This document shows positions 6,699 through 14,814 of a stretch of 29,109 bases of DNA, piece by piece. Within the stretch, counting starts at the first letter, position 1, and each line of letters starts with the position of its first letter. Location of the stretch: positions 1 to 29,109 of the forward strand of contig DAJR01000045.1 of the NCBI GenBank assembly GCA_002496385.1, written 5' to 3'. The stretch comes from Methanomassiliicoccales archaeon UBA147. Lineage in GTDB: Archaea > Thermoplasmatota > Thermoplasmata > SG8-5. A model generated the notes under the pieces. That model saw nothing but the letters and a program-made list of their open reading frames with translations, did no database searches and was not told the DNA's origin. The position numbers and the translations under genes were made by a program.

Positions 6699-9600
6699 AT
6701 GAAGGGAGGGAGACATATTTCCAATCCTGCAAAGAGTAGAAATCACCTCGGCAGAAGCAATTCCGATCCCCGCAGCCATTCCACCGGCGGCCTTACCAAC
6801 GGCCTTGGCGGGAGAACCAACGGTATGACCAATGGCCTTGGCGGAAGAACCAACGGACTTACCAACGGCCTTGGCGGAAGAACCAACGGACTTACCAACG
6901 GCCTCGGCCGGACCAACGGGCTCACGAACGGCCTGGGCAGCGGAGGGCCTGTCATGCGCTCCCGCAGGATGGACGACAGCGCCATCTCGCCCTTCAGGAT
7001 TTCACTGATCATTGTCGTGGCATTCATAATATTGGTCCCCTCGTCCTTTCTGCTTGTCTCGCAGAATGAGGCAGCCTATTCCGGCATCAGGGTCGACGGC
7101 GACTTCTCGGACTGGGACGATTCCACGATGTATCCTGATTCGGAACAGCATGCTGTCGCATCCCTTGACATTGTCACTTGTTCGATCGGGACGAACGATG
7201 CGGGCAGTCTTTTCCTCTATGCCGCGGCCAGGGACAATTGGATGTCCGCAAACAACGCGGACGGCCTGATGGCCTTCATCGACTCCGACGGGAACCCGGC
7301 CACCGGATACGCCGTGCGTGGCTTTGGCGCCGACTACCTCGTCGACGTGTACGGCTGGAACGGTGCGATACAAGGCAAGCGCCTCGGGGTATTCAGCGGC
7401 CAGGACCAGCTCAACTGGAGCGCCTGGAACTGGCGGGGGATAAATGCCGCATTCACGCTCACAGAGTTGGAAATTGGTATTTCCAACACCGCGATTCAGA
7501 TGCAGCCGGCACACAGCATCCTGTTCATGACGGTGAGGGGCGATGCCCCCGCGGACATCTGCGACGCCGCGATAGGTCTGGGCAAGGGCTCCCTTGCGGT
7601 CAAACAGATTTCAGGAGATCAGAACGGGATATTAACCTCAGACCAGGCCATGACCCTGGAGCTCAGCGCCACCGGCTCAGCCGTCGAAGTCACCTCCGTC
7701 GATTTCGCATATTCAGGGATTGCCGCGCCGACGGTCTCCGGGCTTCCTGTCACGGTACAGCCCGGCACGCCCGTGACCCTGTCTGTCACATCCCCCCTGG
7801 CCGGACTCAACGGCGGGACATTCGTGGAACTCGGTGTGTCGAGCGTCACATGCTCCGGCGTCCCGACAGTCCTGGGCGAGACGTTCGCCGCCTATGCCCA
7901 TTCAGCACCCGGTACGATAAGGATAGACGGGGCGTTCGCGGACTGGAACGCAGTGCCGAAGTCCACCGACCCCGCAGACGTCGGAAACCCGAACATCGAC
8001 ATTGTCCAGCATGCCGCGGTGAATTCCACGCTGTCCGCGTTCTTCTATCTCAGGGTGAGCGCCACCGGAAAGATGATGGGCGGCAGCAGCGTACCGCAGG
8101 CCCGCTCCGTTACCACGCCCGGCCCGGTCGAGCCAGGGCAACCCGGCACACCATCGCCCCTGCCCAAGGTGACCGGCGAGGACATCACGCGAATTTACAT
8201 TGACACGAAAAGCGGCGGCCAGAGCATCGGCGGGATAGGTGCGGACTACATGGTCGAGATAAAAGGCAAGAACGGCCGCATCACAGGCCGCACGCTGTAC
8301 TCGCTTCCAGGAAAAACCTTCGTCATGAACATCGACGCAGCCAACAACCTCGGAGAGCTGGAAGTCGGCGTGCCGCAGGCGAATATCGGCCTCACCGGCA
8401 ACCTGTCATATTTCATGGAGAGCACGGACTGGGGGGGCGGTTCGGACAGGACCGCGGTGGCAAGCACAGCATCGGTTGGCGGAACGAGAGGCGGGGGCTC
8501 CGGCACCGTCGGGGACCCGTACATGATTGAGAACGTGGACGAGTTGCAGGCCATGAACAACAACAAGGCGGCGCACTACGCGCTGAAGAACGACATTGAC
8601 GCCAGCATCACATCCACCTGGAACAGCGGGGCGGGGTTCGTGCCGGTTGGAACAAGCGCAACCAAATTCACGGGAAGCCTTGACGGTCGGGGCTACACAA
8701 TCACCGGGCTGTACATCAACCGCCCAAGCACCAATTATGTGGGACTGTTTGGTTATATTGGCAGCGGAAGCGTGGTGAAAAACGCGGGATTGGTTGAGGT
8801 CAGCATTACAGGAAATAATTATGTAGGCGGACTCGTGGGATGCAACTCTGGCCTCGTGTCCTATTCTCACGCCACTGGAACGATTAAAGGGCTCGATAGT
8901 ATAGGGGGGCTCGCAGGCTATAATGCGAACACTGTTGAAAAATCCTACTCGAAGGGAACCGTGACCTCCACCGGGACGACAGGATATGTTGGTGGACTTG
9001 TGGGATATAACGACGGAGGCTTTGTCGATCAATGCTATGCATCCACCACCATATCTGGTTACAACTACATCGGAGGTTTGCTCGGTTACAACAGTTATGG
9101 AACTATATATGACTCTTATTCAATGGGAAGTGTGAAAAGAACCGGCAACAATCCAGAAATCGGTGGCTTCATAGGATATAATTATGATGGACAGATAATG
9201 TCCTGCTACTCACTTACAAAGGTGGACGACTATTTTATTTCTAACAACGGTTTTCTGGGAGGCATCGGAGGTTCCCCATTTATAGTCGGAAACTTCTGGG
9301 ACATTTTCACCAGTGGCCAGTTCAATTCGTTCGGTGAGGGACTGGGTGCGATTGAAGGCAAGGATTCCTCCTTCTTTTTTGTCAAGAGCACGTTCTCCGG
9401 TTGGGATTTCAACAACAAATGGTGGATGATAGAAAGCGGAACCCGCCCAATGCTTCGCATGGAATGGAGCACAAAGGTACGCAACAGCCATCAATTGCAG
9501 ATGATGGTTATGGATACAAGCGCCGACTACGTATTGGCAAACGATATAGACTGTTCCAATACGGACAGTTATCTTGATGATATATGGGATAGTGCGGGTT

Positions 9601-11165
9601 TTGTGCCGGTTGGAACAAATGCCATGCGGTTCTCCGGAAGTTTGGATGCCTGTGGATACAGTATCACAGACCTGTACATCAACCGGCCGGCAACAGATGA
9701 TGTTGGTCTTTTTGGATACATTGACGGACAAACTGGTGGCGGTGTTGTGAAGAATGTTGAGATTGTCAATGCAGACATAACCGGATATGGGCGAGTGGGC
9801 ACTCTTGTAGCATGGAACTACTTCGGTTTTGTCTCCAACTCATTTGCCACCGGAACCGTAAGTGGTAATTTCAATGTAGGGGGATTGGCCGGAGTCAACC
9901 AAGGTATGATAACAAACACCTATGCCAACGTGGCAGTGCAAGGAGATTATCGTGTTGGCGGCCTTGTCGGACTCAATAATGGGGATTTGTACACCTCTTA
10001 TTCGATTGGGAACGTTGCTGGTAATTCAATCGTTGGCGGCCTAATCGGAAGCAATTCCTTGTCAGTGTTCAATTCATATTCCTGGGGCGATGTAACCCGC
10101 CTGACTGAGACGGCAGTGACATTCGGTGGTTTCGTAGGACTAAATTTCAGTAACATATCCAATTGCTATTCCATAGGTATGGTGATTTACGCGGAGGCTG
10201 CTGACCCGGCGGACAAAGGCTTTGCTGGACAAGTCAGTGATGGGATGATGTCAGGCAACTTCTGGGACACCGAATCCAGCCTGCAATCCACCAACGCAGC
10301 GGGAGGAGCAACGGGCAAGACCACCGCCGAGATGAAAGCCAAGAGCACCTTCGTGAACTGGGACTTCGACATCGTCTGGCACATATGGGAGGACGTAACT
10401 TATCCTCTGTTACAGTGGCAGGATTTGTTCCCGGTTGCCAACATCAACACCGGCGAATTCTTCGATACAATCCAGGCAGCGATTGATGACGCGGAAACAC
10501 TAGGCGGCCATACAATCAAAGTCGCCAACGGCTCCTTCCCAGGCGGCATCACCGTGAACAAGGCTATCCACCTGATCGGTGACGGCATGTACAACACCAC
10601 GATAATAGACGCCGAGGGCGGCGTGGGGATTCATGTAACGGCCGACGGTGCGACAGTCTCGGATTTCAAGATATTCAACGGCGCCATCGGCATATTCCTT
10701 GATAACGTGCAAAATGTCGCTGTCTCGTATGTCAACACCTCCCACAATGATGACGGGATACTCCTGAGCGGTTCGGATTCGAATATCATATTCGACTGCA
10801 CATTTTACGAGAATGGTTGCGGGTTGCGCCTACTGAGCTCAAATTCCAATTCCATCTATCATAATCTTTTCCTGTTCAACACGATCCAGGCCTATGATGA
10901 CACCGGCACGAACACCTGGGACGACGGCTACCCTTCAGGCGGCAACTACTGGAGCGATTACACGGGCGACGACGATTACTCCGGCCCCGACCAGGACATT
11001 CCCGGCTCTGACGGCTTCGGGGACACGCCTTACACTGACATACAAGGCGGAATGGGTGCCCAAGACCGGTACCCGATCCCCGAGTTCCAAACAATCCTCC
11101 TGCCCATATTTGCGACATTCTGCATCGCATTGATATCCTGGAAGAGGAGGCGTCTCCATGGCTAA
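6699..11165 (+). CDS. Giant surface protein: GLTNG repeats, GLUG blocks, NosD-like beta-helix, PEF-type C-terminus
   Basis: A 1488-residue membrane-anchored extracellular protein, probably adhesive or cell-surface. Order: basic N-terminus with GGRTNGLTNGL repeats (about 31-80); one hydrophobic helix (101-121) as signal anchor; two domains that open with IRVDGDFSDWD (130) and IRIDGAFADWN (about 405), a carbohydrate-binding-like pattern; GLUG-type repeats (VGGLVGYN...) in two blocks (about 650-890 and 970-1200), each opened by GFVPVGT...F-GSLD; a right-handed beta-helix of NosD type (about 1245-1400) with a NYWSDYTGDDDYSG segment; and a C-terminal IPEFQTILLP + hydrophobic helix + KRRR, like PEF-CTERM archaeosortase signals. 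A TATA-like GCATATATAC is at 6638-6647. Base composition drops in the GLUG region. The last 8 bases overlap the next gene. Confidence 0.85.
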   Translation: MKGGRHISNPAKSRNHLGRSNSDPRSHSTGGLTNGLGGRTNGMTNGLGGRTNGLTNGLGGRTNGLTNGLGRTNGLTNGLGSGGPVMRSRRMDDSAISPFRISLIIVVAFIILVPSSFLLVSQNEAAYSGIRVDGDFSDWDDSTMYPDSEQHAVASLDIVTCSIGTNDAGSLFLYAAARDNWMSANNADGLMAFIDSDGNPATGYAVRGFGADYLVDVYGWNGAIQGKRLGVFSGQDQLNWSAWNWRGINAAFTLTELEIGISNTAIQMQPAHSILFMTVRGDAPADICDAAIGLGKGSLAVKQISGDQNGILTSDQAMTLELSATGSAVEVTSVDFAYSGIAAPTVSGLPVTVQPGTPVTLSVTSPLAGLNGGTFVELGVSSVTCSGVPTVLGETFAAYAHSAPGTIRIDGAFADWNAVPKSTDPADVGNPNIDIVQHAAVNSTLSAFFYLRVSATGKMMGGSSVPQARSVTTPGPVEPGQPGTPSPLPKVTGEDITRIYIDTKSGGQSIGGIGADYMVEIKGKNGRITGRTLYSLPGKTFVMNIDAANNLGELEVGVPQANIGLTGNLSYFMESTDWGGGSDRTAVASTASVGGTRGGGSGTVGDPYMIENVDELQAMNNNKAAHYALKNDIDASITSTWNSGAGFVPVGTSATKFTGSLDGRGYTITGLYINRPSTNYVGLFGYIGSGSVVKNAGLVEVSITGNNYVGGLVGCNSGLVSYSHATGTIKGLDSIGGLAGYNANTVEKSYSKGTVTSTGTTGYVGGLVGYNDGGFVDQCYASTTISGYNYIGGLLGYNSYGTIYDSYSMGSVKRTGNNPEIGGFIGYNYDGQIMSCYSLTKVDDYFISNNGFLGGIGGSPFIVGNFWDIFTSGQFNSFGEGLGAIEGKDSSFFFVKSTFSGWDFNNKWWMIESGTRPMLRMEWSTKVRNSHQLQMMVMDTSADYVLANDIDCSNTDSYLDDIWDSAGFVPVGTNAMRFSGSLDACGYSITDLYINRPATDDVGLFGYIDGQTGGGVVKNVEIVNADITGYGRVGTLVAWNYFGFVSNSFATGTVSGNFNVGGLAGVNQGMITNTYANVAVQGDYRVGGLVGLNNGDLYTSYSIGNVAGNSIVGGLIGSNSLSVFNSYSWGDVTRLTETAVTFGGFVGLNFSNISNCYSIGMVIYAEAADPADKGFAGQVSDGMMSGNFWDTESSLQSTNAAGGATGKTTAEMKAKSTFVNWDFDIVWHIWEDVTYPLLQWQDLFPVANINTGEFFDTIQAAIDDAETLGGHTIKVANGSFPGGITVNKAIHLIGDGMYNTTIIDAEGGVGIHVTADGATVSDFKIFNGAIGIFLDNVQNVAVSYVNTSHNDDGILLSGSDSNIIFDCTFYENGCGLRLLSSNSNSIYHNLFLFNTIQAYDDTGTNTWDDGYPSGGNYWSDYTGDDDYSGPDQDIPGSDGFGDTPYTDIQGGMGAQDRYPIPEFQTILLPIFATFCIALISWKRRRLHG
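6789..6938 (+). repeat. 33-bp in-frame tandem repeat encoding GGRTNGLTNGL
   Basis: Three 33-base units, one 30-base unit and a partial unit encode GGRTNGMTNGL, GGRTNGLTNGL (twice) and GRTNGLTNGL. The central units are nearly identical at DNA level, which points to recent expansion or homogenisation. Every unit is a multiple of three, so copy changes keep the frame. Confidence 0.85.
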
Positions 11166-12159
11166 GCTTGGCAAGAAGCAGGTTGCGGAAGAAGTCCTTG
11201 ACTTCGAGAAGGAGGATGACAGCAGGCCGGATTTCGAAAAGGAATCGAAATCGCTCAAGATAAGCAAGACCCTGCTGATAGTGGGGCTGCTGTTATTGCT
11301 CGCAGGATTCATAGGCGTGCTCGGGCTGCGGCTCGGCCTTGTCCAGGAATACCTGTTCGGCGACCCGAACCCGTATCCCGGCATCGGGACGGTGGAGCCC
11401 TCCGGCCACATAGTCTCGATGATACCGTTCATTCTGGGTCTGGTCATGGTAATGTTCTGGGGGATAAGGAACGACCCGATATATCACGAGATGGAGAAAC
11501 TGAAGGAAGAGAGCGCAGAAGCCGAGTCGGATTCCGAAGAGGAGGATTTCGATTGGGAAGAGCCCATCCAGGAAGAGCCACTCATCCCCGATACCCAAGA
11601 GCCACTGCCCGCAATGGCATCGCCCGCGAAAGCGGCCGCGCCCATGGCTGAACCTCAGCAGAAAGAAGCGCCGCCGGCTCCGAAACGCAAAGAGTCAAAG
11701 CCCGCGATTGCTGCCCAACTCGAGGCGGAGTCCGACCTTCTGCTGGATGACCTGGCCCGGGCAATGAAGGACCTGGGAGAAACACCGGCGGCCGCCGCCC
11801 CGCAGGAAACTGCAAAACCCGCACCATCGGCCGACCAGGCAGAACAAAAGAGGATCGAGAGATGCGAGAAGATGCTGTCGTTCGCCGTTGTGCTGCCGGA
11901 GGACAAGGAGAAGCTTAAACTCCTGATCAAGAACGGTATCTCGGCGCATGACTTCACGGGCGAGGTCAGCATTGCGGTGGAAAGGCGCAAGAAGAGGGAG
12001 AAGGAGAAGGATGTCACCGCGGACGAGAAAGCCTCGATACTCGAAGATGAACTGGTGTCCGAACTCGCAGAACTCGAGGACTCTCTTGAGGGTGAGGAGA
12101 ATGAGAGCGATCTCGAGGATTCAATTCTGAAGGAGATAGAGGACCTCGAGGATATGTAG
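11158..12159 (+). CDS. Two-TM membrane protein with long acidic cytosolic tail
   Basis: A 333-residue protein without a recognised family. Residues 1-33 are charged. TM1 is about 36-58, an outside loop of about 27 residues follows (FGDPNPYPGIGTVEPSG), and TM2 is about 86-103. The remaining 230 residues are highly charged: an acidic stretch, an Ala/Pro-rich linker (about 155-225), a helical segment KRIERCEKMLSFAVVLPEDKEKL, and a Glu-rich end. The ATG overlaps the end of the giant surface gene by 8 bases, with GAGGAGG eight bases upstream, so it is translationally coupled. This suggests a membrane partner or cytosolic coupling factor of the surface protein; that is inference from position only. 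Confidence 0.75.
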   Translation: MAKLGKKQVAEEVLDFEKEDDSRPDFEKESKSLKISKTLLIVGLLLLLAGFIGVLGLRLGLVQEYLFGDPNPYPGIGTVEPSGHIVSMIPFILGLVMVMFWGIRNDPIYHEMEKLKEESAEAESDSEEEDFDWEEPIQEEPLIPDTQEPLPAMASPAKAAAPMAEPQQKEAPPAPKRKESKPAIAAQLEAESDLLLDDLARAMKDLGETPAAAAPQETAKPAPSADQAEQKRIERCEKMLSFAVVLPEDKEKLKLLIKNGISAHDFTGEVSIAVERRKKREKEKDVTADEKASILEDELVSELAELEDSLEGEENESDLEDSILKEIEDLEDM

Positions 12160-12344
12160 TTCGGTAATCACTAATGCTATCAGATTGTTGATTACCGAAA
12201 ATGCTATGAATCTCATCGCTTCCAGGTCGCTGATTCATGGCGAATACTCATATTCTGAGATTTAGTTATCGTATTCACCAATTGAATGCAGAATGCTGCG
12301 AGCCACATGGCATGGATTTAGCAAACGAATGAAAACCATGCCAT
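12160..12344. repeat. Four consecutive hairpin-forming inverted repeats
   Basis: Directly after the stop codon of the preceding gene. H1: 12160-12170 with 12189-12199, 11 bp perfect. H2: 12203-12212 with 12232-12241, 10 bp with one G-T. H3: 12242-12247 with 12271-12276, 6 bp. H4: 12307-12315 with 12336-12344, 9 bp perfect. Stems differ in sequence but have similar 18-23-base loops. H1 alone could act as a transcript 3' end; the row of four is unexplained and may be a structured 3' UTR or the left part of a palindrome-rich mobile element. Confidence 0.6.
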
Positions 12345-12425
12345 CGTCGAATACTATGTAGAACAATATTATTAACCGTATTCAACTTAACGCGTTTTTC
12401 CCGAAATTTTCAGATTAGTGTAAAG

Positions 12426-12621
12426 ATGCCGAGAACCCTCAGTCCTTCAGGGCTGAGATGAATCGGCATGAACACTAACGTGATATGCCGTTGCATGCCG
12501 TACTCATTCAATCAAAGTAAATCGAAGCTAAACAGCTTCGATATTCAGGCATGCAACTGCCCTATGGTAAACTTCCAGCCCCCGGCGCAAACGCCAGCCC
12601 TTTCAAGGGCTGGTAGTTTAC
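12426..12621 (+). ncRNA. Structured repeat, copy 1 (IS605 right end / omegaRNA-like, no tnpB)
   Basis: Consecutive stems: P1 12426-12432 with 12463-12469, enclosing CTCAG-T-CC-TTCA-GG-G-CTGAG (12438-12457); P2 12490-12499 with 12548-12557, 10 bp perfect; P3 inside it, 12521-12529 with 12534-12542, 9 bp perfect with loop AAAC; and the terminal hairpin 12567-12580 with 12608-12621, which also holds an alternative inner hairpin (12594-12613). A second copy on the minus strand at 28973-29104 keeps P2, P3 and the terminal hairpin with changed sequence. P1 with its TTCA loop resembles sequences at the 3' end of tnpB genes. No tnpB or tnpA coding remnant is seen. Whether it is transcribed is inferred from covariation only. 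Confidence 0.55.
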
Positions 12622-12657
12622 GAGCAAACGCTATCTTTTTAAAGACTTATAATTTAC

Positions 12658-13164
12658 ATGGCCTTGAGCAAATTGACAGAACTACGGTTGCGACGCAGGC
12701 ACAGGCTGAGGCGGAAGGAGGTCGAGAGCCTGGCTTCCGAGCTGCATGAAGTTCTGGGATGCCAGACATTCGACCCCCTGGATGTTGTGGATGTCGGCGA
12801 TGCAGGAGGCAAAGATGTCGTGGTGTTCCGGGGAAAACCGATGGCCATGTACATCGATGGCGTCCCTTTCCTGACAGTCCACGGGCTGCTTGCGTTCCCT
12901 GCCGCGAAGCGTCATGTCACGGTCGACATGGGCGCGGTCAAGTTCCTTGCAAACGGCGCGGACGTGATGGCGCCCGGCATCGTTGACGCGGACCCCGGGA
13001 TAAAGGAAGGGATGAGCGTCTGGGTGCGGGACCAGAACAACAAACGCCCCCTGCTGATAGGCACCGCGTTGATGACCGGCCTGCAGATGAAGGCGGGCAC
13101 GGGCGGCAAGGCAGTCAAGACAATACATTATGTCGGCGACAAGCTGTGGAACCTGGAAGCCTAA
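12658..13164 (+). CDS. PUA-domain RNA-binding protein (Ta1423/MCTS1-like)
   Basis: A 168-residue protein with a basic N-terminal helix (RLRRRHRLRRKE), a small alpha/beta domain (about 20-80) and a C-terminal PUA domain (about 80-155; KRHVTVDMGAVKFLANGADVMAPGI...VWV). This matches archaeal homologues of MCT-1 such as Thermoplasma Ta1423 and is expected to bind structured RNA or the ribosome. A TTTTTAAAG box (12635-12643) lies about 20 bases before the ATG and there is no ribosome site, so it is probably leaderless. It begins 36 bases after the structured repeat. It converges with the PPC-domain gene: stop codons TAA (12-strand plus) and TAG (minus) share 13161-13164. Confidence 0.87.
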   Translation: MALSKLTELRLRRRHRLRRKEVESLASELHEVLGCQTFDPLDVVDVGDAGGKDVVVFRGKPMAMYIDGVPFLTVHGLLAFPAAKRHVTVDMGAVKFLANGADVMAPGIVDADPGIKEGMSVWVRDQNNKRPLLIGTALMTGLQMKAGTGGKAVKTIHYVGDKLWNLEA

Positions 13165-13583
13165 TCGACGACCAGCTCTTTCAGTCCGGTCGCTTGGTTC
13201 AGTTTTCTGCTCAACAGGATATCGTCTGTTTTCCTGATGAGGATCTCGTTCAGCACACATGCGGTCGCACCGAACAGGTGCCCGCCTACAATCTCATGTT
13301 CATGATTGGCCAGGCTGCAATGGAGATGGATGACGGTCTCGCCCTTGGTCGAGATGCTGCCCTGCAGGGAAACAAGTTCATGGGGCTCCTCGAGGCGCTT
13401 CTTGCTGTATCCGCTGCCGGTGAAGTAACCTATTTCGGCATCTCTGAGCATTCCGACCCCCATTACGATGAATCCCGATGTGATGTTGAACCGGAGAATG
13501 GCCGAACGGAGGCTCTCCATCAGGTCCTCCCCGTCGTCCAGCTTCAGGGCGATGATGCCGTCCCCGTTATCCTTTCCCTGCAT
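13161..13583 (-). CDS. PPC-domain (DUF296) protein, putative DNA-binding
   Basis: A 140-residue single PPC/PCC domain. Characteristic segments are GEDLMESL near residue 18, GFIVMGVGMLRDAEIGYF, ELVSLQGSIS, the IHLHCSLANHEHEIVGGHL metal-site histidines and FGATACVLNEILI. Prokaryotic members form trimers; some plant relatives bind AT-rich DNA, and the role in archaea is not settled. The ATG has GAGGAGATGA upstream and lies 4 bases after the end of the zinc-ribbon gene, so the two form an operon. Confidence 0.85.
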   Translation of the reverse strand: MQGKDNGDGIIALKLDDGEDLMESLRSAILRFNITSGFIVMGVGMLRDAEIGYFTGSGYSKKRLEEPHELVSLQGSISTKGETVIHLHCSLANHEHEIVGGHLFGATACVLNEILIRKTDDILLSRKLNQATGLKELVVD

Positions 13584-13587
13584 TGGC

Positions 13588-13986
13588 TCATCTCCTCTTC
13601 CTCAGCCGGAACTCGTATCTCGACGGCCGCCTGATGTCGTCCGCCCCGGTCCAGTATTCGCATTTCGCGCATCTGTAACCGACCGTGACAGTCTTTCCGT
13701 AAACCGTCATGTTCCTCGAGGCTTTCAGTTCCCCTCTGCACACCGGGCATGAGTCCATCCTGCCTGCCTTTCCGTCGGTCTTCGTGTGGACCTTCAGTGT
13801 CGCAACGCCGGAGATGACGGCCAGCATTCTGATGCGTGTGCCGCCGGCATGGAAATTGCCCCCGCCGAAGTTCAGCTCGCGCTCGACCCTCTCCCTCAGC
13901 TCCCGCTGGGAACGGATGACCTTGTAGCGGGCCAGCACGTTTCTGATAGCCAGCACTATGTCGCCGTCCTTCGGGATGCTGTACAT
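13588..13986 (-). CDS. Zinc-ribbon protein with N-terminal helical domain, unknown
   Basis: A 132-residue protein not assigned to a named family. Residues 1-50 are helical and basic (DGDIVLAIRNVLARYKVIRSQRELRERVERELN), resembling a winged-helix or helix-turn-helix region. A glycine-rich turn and a beta segment follow. A C-terminal zinc ribbon (about 78-110) has CPVC and CAKC, and the tail is very basic (RRPSRYEFRLRKRR). Nucleic acid binding is likely. Start chosen at ATG 13986, because the longer frame to 14031 contains the TATA-like TTATATATC about 21-29 bases before this ATG. First gene of the unit with the PPC gene. Confidence 0.7.
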   Translation of the reverse strand: MYSIPKDGDIVLAIRNVLARYKVIRSQRELRERVERELNFGGGNFHAGGTRIRMLAVISGVATLKVHTKTDGKAGRMDSCPVCRGELKASRNMTVYGKTVTVGYRCAKCEYWTGADDIRRPSRYEFRLRKRR

Positions 13987-13991
13987 ATTGG

Positions 13992-14004
13992 GGACATTGT
14001 GTCC
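13992..14004. promoter_or_regulatory. Dyad GGACA-TTG-TGTCC between TATA box and start codon
   Basis: A perfect 5-bp inverted repeat with a 3-base centre lies between the TTATATATC box (14007-14015) and the ATG at 13986 of the zinc-ribbon gene. That is where an archaeal repressor would block transcription initiation. No regulator is identified. Confidence 0.35.
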
Positions 14005-14031
14005 ATGATATATAACACTTCTATTCAGCAT

Positions 14032-14733
14032 TCATCGGAGCCCGAGTTTCCCGAGCGTCCGAATCATCAAGTCTGGCTTATCGGTGATTATCCCGTCCGC
14101 GCCCCAACCTATGAACTTTTTCATCTGCCAAGAAAAATTAACTGTCCACACGTTCACTTTCAATCCCGCTTTATGAGCCTCATCAATCATTTTTTTGGTT
14201 GTGATGCGGCTTTTCGGATGAATGGCCTCGGCTCCGAGGCTCAGGGCGGCCCTCACAATGTTCGCATCTTTTTCCCTGGCGATGCACGCCACCCTTGCAT
14301 GAGGGCATTTCGATTTTATCTCTATCAGCCAGGACCCGTGAAATGCCGTGAAAATCACGTCACCCATCATCTTCATTTCCTTGACAATCCCGCAGGACCG
14401 CAGAACCGCGCCCGCATCCTTGATATGAACATTGACCTGGCACCTGCCATTCATCTTTTCCAGGGTCTCCCTGAGGGTCGGAACCCGTTCATGGTTCTTC
14501 AGTCTGAAGGCTCTGATTTCAGCCAGGCTCATTTTCGATACTTTTCCCGTGCCATTGGTGCAGCGGGCAATGTCCTCATCATGCAGGGCCACTATCTCCC
14601 CGTCCTTCGTCGTGCGCACATCCAGCTCCACCATGTCGGCTCCCAGGGCTATGGCTGTCTCGAAAGAGCTCAGCGAATTCTCCGGCTCATGCGCCATGGC
14701 GCCCCTGTGCCCGATGACCATTATCCGTCGCAT
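14032..14733 (-). CDS. Glycerophosphodiester phosphodiesterase
   Basis: A 233-residue GDPD-family TIM-barrel enzyme that hydrolyses glycerophosphodiesters to glycerol phosphate and an alcohol. Motifs: GHRGAMAHEPENSLSSF (His9, Arg10, Glu18), MVELDVRTTKDGEIVALHD (Glu37, Asp39, His51) and a C-terminal VNVWTVN...GADGIITDKPD. The start is ATG 14733, about 26 bases after a TAAATATT box on the minus strand (near 14760) with no ribosome site; the open frame to 14799 is upstream sequence. Divergent from mptA, with the two promoters back to back in about 80 bases. No signal peptide, so cytosolic. Natural substrate in an ether-lipid archaeon is unknown. Confidence 0.9.
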   Translation of the reverse strand: MRRIMVIGHRGAMAHEPENSLSSFETAIALGADMVELDVRTTKDGEIVALHDEDIARCTNGTGKVSKMSLAEIRAFRLKNHERVPTLRETLEKMNGRCQVNVHIKDAGAVLRSCGIVKEMKMMGDVIFTAFHGSWLIEIKSKCPHARVACIAREKDANIVRAALSLGAEAIHPKSRITTKKMIDEAHKAGLKVNVWTVNFSWQMKKFIGWGADGIITDKPDLMIRTLGKLGLR

Positions 14734-14814
14734 TGGCCAGTGATAGTGTTCTGTGGAATAATATTTATCCTTGAGCAAAGTATATCTATGGTCCTGCAAT
14801 CTTGATATGAACCA

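Noticed and set aside
8406..9032. 208-codon open frame on the minus strand inside the surface gene
   Set aside because: It is a shadow of the repetitive GLUG coding region, with no start signal and no protein-like composition.
12160..12621. A decayed tnpB gene
   Set aside because: No frame shows the TnpB RuvC or zinc-finger motifs; only end-like hairpins are present.
13786..14805. 339-codon open frame on the plus strand
   Set aside because: It runs antisense across the zinc-ribbon and glycerophosphodiesterase genes, both of which have clear motifs and promoters.
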